A stretch of DNA of 64,000 nucleotides from Delphinapterus leucas (lineage: Eukaryota; Chordata; Mammalia; Artiodactyla; Monodontidae), in assembly GCF_002288925.2 (NCBI RefSeq), contig NW_022098076.1, positions 84,331,062 through 84,395,061 of the forward strand. Reading direction: 5' to 3'. Each line of letters begins with the position of its first letter. Within the stretch, counting starts at the first letter, position 1. Positions 57,320-64,000 of the stretch are shown piece after piece. Below the pieces are notes generated by a model. That model was not told the DNA's origin. It saw nothing but the letters and a program-made list of their open reading frames with translations, and ran no database searches. The translations under genes and the position numbers were made by a program.

Positions 57320-57520
57320 CTTTAAGGCTCAGGTCAAATGTCACCTCTGCTCAAGGCTATTGTCAGTTAGAATTACATTAACTGCTCTTTCTCCATGATT
57401 CCTTGGGGATAGGACTAGAATGAGAATATCTTAAGTCTAGCACAATGTTATTTATCTTTCTTTAGACCTCTTTCCATAACCCCTATATTTAGTCCAGTGC
57501 TTTAAACGCAATTATTATTC
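57320..57520 (+). repeat. L2 LINE 3' fragment
   Basis: 'ggctcaggtcaaatgtcacctctgctcaaggctattgtcag' through 'ggggataggactagaatgag' follows the L2 3' end. Confidence 0.6.
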
Positions 57521-58460
57521 TTACTGATATTAATATATATATACATTTAGCTGTGTCCTATGGTTCTAAATTAGAAAGAAAGAAAAAAAAATCCACACAA
57601 TTTGGGTCTTCATTTCATAAAGAAAAAACAAAACACAGCAGGCCAAATCAAATACATGTTATAGAAATTCAAAGAAACCATAAGGGTATTAAAAAGTACC
57701 CACAGTGTGCTTTTTTCCAAAGCCATTACTTTGCCCAAGAGGACAAAATATGGTTTGTGGGGTAGAAATTCTGTTTTTGTTCCTTTGATGCTGGCTTCCC
57801 TATTTTTGTAGCATTTAGAACACTTTTGGTGTCCGGTGACACATACTGAACTTAACTGGCTTATACAATGAGAAACTGTCTTGGCTCCCACAACTGGAGC
57901 GTTGATAGGACACGGTCAGGGTTGACTGAATCCACAGGCTCTAGTTCCATTCCCTCGGGCTCTGCATTCCCCTGTGGGCTGAACTCATCTGTAGGCAAAT
58001 ATTGAGACGTTCCAGAGGAAGAGAAAGACCAGAACAGCAATGTTGGTATTTAGTTTAGTTAGTATTTAGTTTAGTTAGTATTTAGTTTAGTTAGTATTTA
58101 GTTCCTCTCCCTTTCTCCTTAGAGTGAGGAGACTTTGCAGGATGCTGCAGGAAACCTCTCCTCTCACAAGCCCATCACTGAACCAACTGCTGGAGGACGG
58201 GATGGGATTCCTGACAGACCAGCCAGGCCCTTCTCCCATCCTGGAGGCTCAGCTGCTCCCAAGGACCTGAGGGTTGTCCTGAGCAAAACTGGGGTTGTTC
58301 AGGAGGGGTGATGGGGGCTAATAATAAAATCCATCCTGATCTTCCTGTCAGCCCTCCCTCATGCTGTGGCTTTTATTTATGCCTCTCTCTTTCTGCAAAT
58401 TTATTGTTTGTTTGTTTGTTTTTTCTATTAATGGGGTGGTACCCGGAGTTTAAAATTCTG
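57520..58460. other. Intergenic; 16-bp tandem repeat at 58047-58103
   Basis: A unit tatttagtttagttag is repeated about 3.5 times. The 24 bp ccagaacagcaatgtt(g/a)gtattta occurs both at its left edge (58029) and at 57003. No gene. Confidence 0.7.
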
Positions 58461-58463
58461 TAC

Positions 58464-58790
58464 TGGGACTTCCCTGGTGGCGAAGTGGTTAAGAATCTGC
58501 CTGCCAATGCAGGGGACACGTGTTCGATCCCTGGTCTGGGAAGATCCCACATGCTGTGGAGCAACTAAGCCTGTGCGCCACAACTACTGAGCCTGCCTGC
58601 ACTCTAGAGCCTGCGAGCTGCAGCTACTGAGCCTGCCGCGTGCTGCAACTACCGAAGCCTGCACGCCTAGAGCCCGTGCTCCTCAATGAAGAGTAGCCCC
58701 TGCTCATCGCAACTAGAGAAAGCCTGTACACAGCAACAAAGGCCCAATGCAGCCAAAAATAAATAAATAAAATAAATAAATTTATAAAAA
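58464..58790 (+). repeat. CHR-1 SINE
   Basis: Full-length sense copy with (AAAT)n tail. Target duplication aaaattctg at 58452-58460 and 58791-58799. Confidence 0.92.
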
Positions 58791-58799
58791 AAAATTCTG

Positions 58800-59486
58800 G
58801 GCTGACTTGGATTTAAGAAAAGAAAAGAAAAGAGAAAAACTTTATTGCACGTGCCTTCTGTCCACAACTAAAAGGCCAGATGAGCCAGATGGGATATGTT
58901 ACTGACTAAAATGTCACCAGGAGAGATGCACAGGCCCGTGGGGAGATGACCCAGGGGCAGCTCCAATTCCAAGTGGACGGAAAGCCAGAGAGTGCCTCGC
59001 AGGTAATAGAAAGACAGGGGCCTATCACCTAGTGGCAGCCCCTTAGTGGCTTGGGGGAAGTTGGTGAGTTTCCCTAAAAGTAGTCTGGAGGCCAGAATGA
59101 CTCAACAAAAAAGTTGGGGTCAAACCTAGATACAGTAGTGGTATGTGTTTTAAAAACATAAAAGGTTCAAGATATGTCCAGGGAGAACAGGAAATCGGCC
59201 AGGAAGACAGACCAGGGGCATGATGCATTCCTGTTTCAGGATTTCATAAAAATAGTGAGAGTACAGCATCTTGAAGCAACAAGATATTCAGGACTATCAG
59301 AGTACCACATTCAGGTCTGTGGGCCTGCTAATGAATACCCTATTTCCACACTGTCTTCATGGGTTTGCAGGATCAATGTTAGTTTGTCTCCACTTAATTT
59401 CACTAAATGAAGCCCTTTGTGTAATGAAAGAAAACAGCTACAAAATTCAAAATGAACTTGGGGACTTGAATTAAAAAGCAGAAAGG
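58800..59486. other. Intergenic, nothing recognised
   Basis: Short GAAAA run at 58818-58838. No gene or classifiable repeat. Confidence 0.4.
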
Positions 59487-59668
59487 GCTTCCCTGGAGGC
59501 ACAGTGGTTGAGAGTCCGCCTGCCGATGCAGGGGACATGGGTTCGTGCCCTGGTCCGGGAGGATCCCACATGCCGCGGAGCGGCTGGGCCCGTGAGCCAT
59601 GGCCGCTGAGCCTGCGCTCTGCAACGGGAGAAGCCACAACAGTGAGAGGCCTGCGTACCGCAAAAAAA
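59487..59668 (+). repeat. CHR-2 SINE, deletion variant
   Basis: Sense copy reading gagcctgcgctctgcaacggg, that is, the same 15-bp deletion and two substitutions as 38020-38200, but retaining the later block. Short A-tail. Three overlapping open frames are SINE translations. Confidence 0.92.
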
Positions 59669-59669
59669 A

Positions 59670-61707
59670 TCAAAACAAAACAGATAAACAGAGAGAGAAA
59701 CCATTGAAGGCTGGGGAAAATGTTATTTAATGTCTGCCACTAATATTAAGAAATTATTTTCTTTAATTAGCTCTCTAATTTATTTAGAATTGCCTGAGAT
59801 ATTTATGGGACTGACCTGGTAAAGATTTAGTGGTGATATAAAGTACTGTGAGCTCCGAAAAAAAAAAAAAATTTAAATTAAAAAAAAGGAATTGGGGCAC
59901 AGAAAAAAAATTTTTTTTTCTCTATTCTTGTCTCTGAAAACTTCTAGGAGAACACATGAGGAAGCACTATTAATAGTGCCTATTTCTGAGCAATGGGGCT
60001 GGAGGTTGGGCAGATAGAGAAAGGAAATTTTGTTTTCACTACCATTCTGTGTGGTAGACACTTTTTCATTTATCATGAGCTTATATGACTATTGTAATTT
60101 GTACAAGTTCAGTAAAATAAAAGGAAAGGAAAAGAGTTTATTAAATGTATTCCTGGTTTATAGAGAAAGTCAGGACTGAATTTATCAGTTCCCAGTTCTG
60201 CTACGATCAGTCCTATCCCTGTGAAGAATTCGTGTTTGAGTTATCCTGGGCATGACTCATTCAGTAGGAGAGGAGTGTGGGTGACTGATTTTAATAACAA
60301 GAAGGAATGACGATGCTAGGCTGTATGCTTTGTAAAGATGCTTCACATACTAAATAGCACCATGAAGTCCCTCCTAAGCCTTAGTTGCACCATTCTCATA
60401 AATCCCCTAGGAAATGCAGGAAGATCAGACACAGTTCATTAGGAAATACAACAGAATTGTAACTGAACACAAGTGACAGATTTTAATTCAAGTTATCCTA
60501 ATAGTGCAGAAAGGTTCAACCTTGATTCTGTTTGGGGCAGGGGAGGAGGGTGAATGTCACTGTCAAGGCACAGTTTCAAAAAAGGAATGACTCCATAATA
60601 GGCAAAGAGTAAACGGCTTTCATGTTTCAAATGCACAGGTGTCATGTTGCTATTGAAATCAATGAGCTAAACAAAGCCCCATGTATTTAAAAAGGATTTT
60701 CAGTGGATCTGGCTTGCTTCTCACACTTTCAAAGCCTCTGAGCTAATCTGGAATTTGTAACAACTCCTTCGGTCTTTGAAAATATTAACTCAAATTAGAT
60801 TCTCAATACTAGAAACACAAAGCAAGCGAAAATATTACGACATGGGATAAACTTAAGCTGATATATTTGTAATACTGCTTACTTTTTCAATGCTAGTATT
60901 TCATTAACAATTCATAACTGTTTTAAATGTTTTACCCATTTCTTCCCTTTACAAACTTCCCTGATGTGCAATATTGAAATCTACATTACAGGTAAGACCA
61001 AGGCCAGTGCTACATCGCACAGAAAGTTGGGTGTTGAACAACCCACCAGGAAGTTTCTGTCAGCCAAGGTCCATTTGAACCTGCAGAAACAAAACTTTGG
61101 TTTACCTCTCTCCTTTCCTCTCCTTACCTTGCCCTTATTCTATCCCTCCATTCTATCTTATATTCTCTTTCCCTTGCTTTACTTCCTAAAAAAGAATAAA
61201 TGATGGGTATGATTTGGGGTAAGGGCAGGAGGATATCTGTTGAGTACCCTGAGCTGTTTGTTTGTTACCAAAAGTTTTTCACCTAAGGTTTTGAGTTTAA
61301 AGATCTGCTCTGCCTATAAACATTTGAAGAATATGTAGAAACAAAAATATAAGCTTCTGATGAACAATAAGGCTCTAATGATTTAGGAAAGTATGATGGC
61401 TTCTTTTTCCTAAAGCGTGTAATGGTTCCTTTGCCTCAAGTTTCTAGAATGTTATTTACCAGATCTGGAGCCTTCTGAAATTCAACACAGTCTAACTCTT
61501 GAAATAACTAGAAAAGGTGCTTTTGTTTTCTCCGTATGATTCTTGATACTTGCTTGCATGCTGAAGAAGAAGGAATTAGTAGGGATTTTATTTGAAATAG
61601 TTTATTTCAGAATAGTGTGTGCTATTCGGTGCCACGTAGTCAAGCAATCTGACTTGCTTGGAGCTGAGTGAACAGTTAAACTTCAGGGAAAAAAGAGTTA
61701 GAAAAGG
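59670..61707. other. Intergenic, nothing recognised
   Basis: AT-rich unique-looking sequence. No gene, RNA or classifiable repeat. Confidence 0.4.
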
Positions 61708-61715
61708 ACCTAAAC

Positions 61716-61936
61716 CAGGGTTCCTCAACCTGGGTACTATTGACAGTTGAGGCCGGATAAATTCTTCATCGTAGGGGGGCTGTCTTGTGCAATGTAGGAA
61801 GTTTAGCAGCAATCCTGGCCTCAACCCACTAGGTGCCGGTAGCAACCCCCCACCCCAGCTGTGACAACGAAAAAGGTCTCCAAATATTGCCAAATATCTC
61901 CTGGGGGCCACAACTGCCCGCACTTGAGAACCACTG
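61716..61936 (-). mobile_element. MER20 (hAT-Charlie)
   Basis: Antisense copy from cagggttcctcaacctggg to cttgagaaccactg, including 'gacagttgaggccggataaattc', 'gtgcaatgtaggaagtttagcagc' and 'ccactaggtgccgg'. Flanked by acctaaac (61708-61715) and acctaaat (61937-61944), an 8-bp target duplication with one mismatch. Confidence 0.92.
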
Positions 61937-61944
61937 ACCTAAAT

Positions 61945-63090
61945 TCAGCTTGAGCTGTTGTTTCAGTCTCTGGGAGTTATTTCAGAAACTTTCAAAAATT
62001 AAAAACTGTAGCAGGTAAAATTTTACATGCCTCTACATTCTGCTTGGTCATCTGCTTAAGATGCTATGTCACAGGCTCTCCCAGGAGACCTAGGCCCACT
62101 CCAGGAATGGACTTTGATGATCTAATAGATCTCTTTCCTGTCTCAGTATTCTGGCTAATGACAGCACCATCAATGTGCTGACGCTGAAAACATGCTGAGA
62201 AAACAGTGGGAACAGGGTCAGATTCTCCTGAAGAAAGATTTTGTGCTTTTTTTAGTAGACTGAGCCAAGCACAACATTGCAGTGTACATGTTTCATAAGG
62301 TAGAAAAAGTTAGACATTCAGGATGAAATAAAAAGTCATCCTTTTTATGGTAGTGAAGTCCAGTACACATTTGTGTATAGATGGAGCTAAGATACAGTCA
62401 CAAAAGGAGAACTCTTGAAATATGTTACCACGTGGCTTAAAAATCACATCCAAATCTATATATTCAATTTGGCAGGAAAATACCTTCTTTCTTTTTTGGG
62501 AAAGTCATTACACTATGCTTCCTAGATTCAGCTGAATTATGAAATGCAGAAATTGAGACTTGCAGATACAAAGGAAGCCAATTTTCTTTTCTCCTCTCTC
62601 CCTCTTTATTTCCTTCTTTCCTTCCTTCCCTTTTTTTTTCTTATTACAGTGTTCATGCATAACAGAAAAGTTGATTCAACACATCTGGATTATGAAATCA
62701 AGCATGAGGCATGGATGTGTCAGTACAAGTATTGCACAGTGTTAATGTTCAATTGAACACTTAAAACCGAACAGCTGCCTTAGCAAATTCTACAAAGAAG
62801 TGTGGATTTTACACGCTACCTTGCAGAACTTTTCATATTGTACGAACCAAGGACAGGTACTTGGTTGTAAAATCTAAATATTATTCCATGAAATGCTTCC
62901 TAATGGGTGCCTGGCCCACTGGCTACTCCATCCATGTAGCTTTAAATGTGTGAAAAAATCTTCTTCCACTAGGATTGCTAAGAGAGGGTCAGACAAGTGA
63001 CTGGGTAATTGAGAAGACTTTCACTTTATTGAAAGACAGCCTCATAATGCCTTCTAAGCCTTATTAACAGAAATTACTGTTAAAAGAGTT
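61945..63090. other. Intergenic; pyrimidine-rich tract
   Basis: C/T-rich tract at 62587-62641. No gene supported. Confidence 0.4.
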
Positions 63091-63094
63091 TGAC

Positions 63095-63515
63095 CTTCAA
63101 GCATCCTACATCATGGACGAAGTAAATTCTCTGTTCTGGCTCTGCCTCTTGTATTTCCTACTTTCAGCCTTAGCCCCGGTTGTTTCCTCTGCCTGGGATG
63201 TTCTTTCTTCCCAGGGCCACGTGCCCTCCAAATCCTGCCCACCTCAACTGCCAACCCCTCTGTGAAGTCTCCTTTCCCTTCTTCTCCCAGACTGAGGGAA
63301 TCACACCTTCCTCTGAACTGCGTTAGCACAGTATCTCACCGCTCTTGTGACACTTCCCTTTCTGTCTTGCTTTGAGGTCATTTATGCTCCCTTCCTATTA
63401 ACCAGAAAACCCTTTGAGGGGAGGATCTGCCTCTACTTCCTTGTTGTATTTCCTATACCATGTGACTTAGGACTTTGTACACTGCAATCAGATCACACAT
63501 TAAGTAAATGACTTT
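63095..63515 (+). repeat. L2 LINE 3' end
   Basis: 'cctgggatgttctttcttcccag ... ctgtgaagtctcctttcc ... gacacttccctttctgtcttgc ... gaggggaggatctgcctc' follows the L2 3' end over about 400 bp. Confidence 0.7.
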
Positions 63516-63754
63516 TTAGATACAGAGTCCACGTCTGATGTTTGTTCTACCCCGAGGAAGTCTTTCTGGACAGCAAGATAATGCAATCAAGCTCCTCTCC
63601 AGCCCCATCAGGTTGAAGAAAGACAAAGTCCAGTTATAGTTCAATTCCCTGGACTAATGTTGCAATCGTTCCCTTTGCAAATGTGTGTCAGCAGTTTTGC
63701 TTCCATTCTTTCTTTCTATGGTGAACAAACTCCCTACTAAACCCTGGCTGCTGC

Positions 63755-64000
63755 TTCTTTCTTTTTTTTTTTTAATAAATTTATTTTTTTTAATTTATTT
63801 ATTTTTGGCTGCATTGGATCTTCGTTGCTGCACGCGGGCTTTCTCTAGTTGTGGCGAGTTGGGGCTACTCTTCGTTGCGGTGCGCGGGCTTCTCATTGCG
63901 GTGGCTTCTCTTGTTGCAGAGCACGGGCTCGTGGCGCGTGGGCTTCAGTAGTTGTGGCACGCGGGCTCAGTAGTTGTGGCGCACGGGCTTAGTTGCTCCG
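63755..64000 (-). repeat. CHR-1 SINE, cut by window end
   Basis: Antisense long-form copy: T-rich tail (tttatttttttt), 'ggctgcattggatcttcgttgctgc', 'agtagttgtggc' units, ending at the window edge before the tRNA head. Confidence 0.92.

Overview
This window is mammalian nuclear DNA from a cetacean. The diagnosis rests on about two dozen copies of tRNA-derived SINEs of the CHR-1/CHR-2 type found in whales and dolphins (head reading ggcttccctggtggcgcag), alongside artiodactyl-type L1 3' ends and older eutherian repeats (MIR, L2, MER5A, MER20, MaLR). The sequence does not say which cetacean it is. One 100-N assembly gap lies at 10483-10582.

Only one protein-coding gene can be supported: TM4SF20 (transmembrane 4 L6 family member 20), on the minus strand. 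Its four coding exons are 12241-12059, 6820-6755, 5354-5203 and 3263-2972. Joined, they give an open 230-codon reading frame that matches the mammalian protein as I recall it (229 aa in human). All exon frames are open and three introns have good GT donors, but the intron before exon 3 ends in TG instead of AG. That is the most important observation here. An in-frame CAG 39 nt upstream is a possible substitute acceptor. A TATA-like box sits 60 bp upstream of the ATG.

Layout: 1-2.9 kb is 3' flank with a hAT element, an L1M-like stretch and a Tigger-like element. 2.97-12.24 kb is TM4SF20 with repeats in its introns. 12.3-64 kb shows no supportable gene and looks like the intergenic region upstream of TM4SF20; from recalled human order (MFF - TM4SF20 - AGFG1) AGFG1 would lie beyond the right edge and MFF beyond the left edge, but neither is visible. 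The intergenic part is a dense, nested repeat landscape: a 5'-truncated L1 with a probable ~430 bp 3' transduction (26.3-28.1 kb), an antisense L1 ORF2 fragment (29.9-30.9 kb), a hAT element split by a tiny L1 insert and a MaLR LTR (33.9-34.6 kb), another hAT element split by a CHR-2 SINE whose tail has become a TG microsatellite (43.3-43.8 kb), and a multi-layer L1 nest (51.7-56.7 kb).

No prokaryote-like system, CRISPR array, functional RNA gene or operon is present. Most open reading frames are translations of SINEs, L1 or low-complexity DNA. The interest lies in the TM4SF20 splice lesion and in readable insertion histories.
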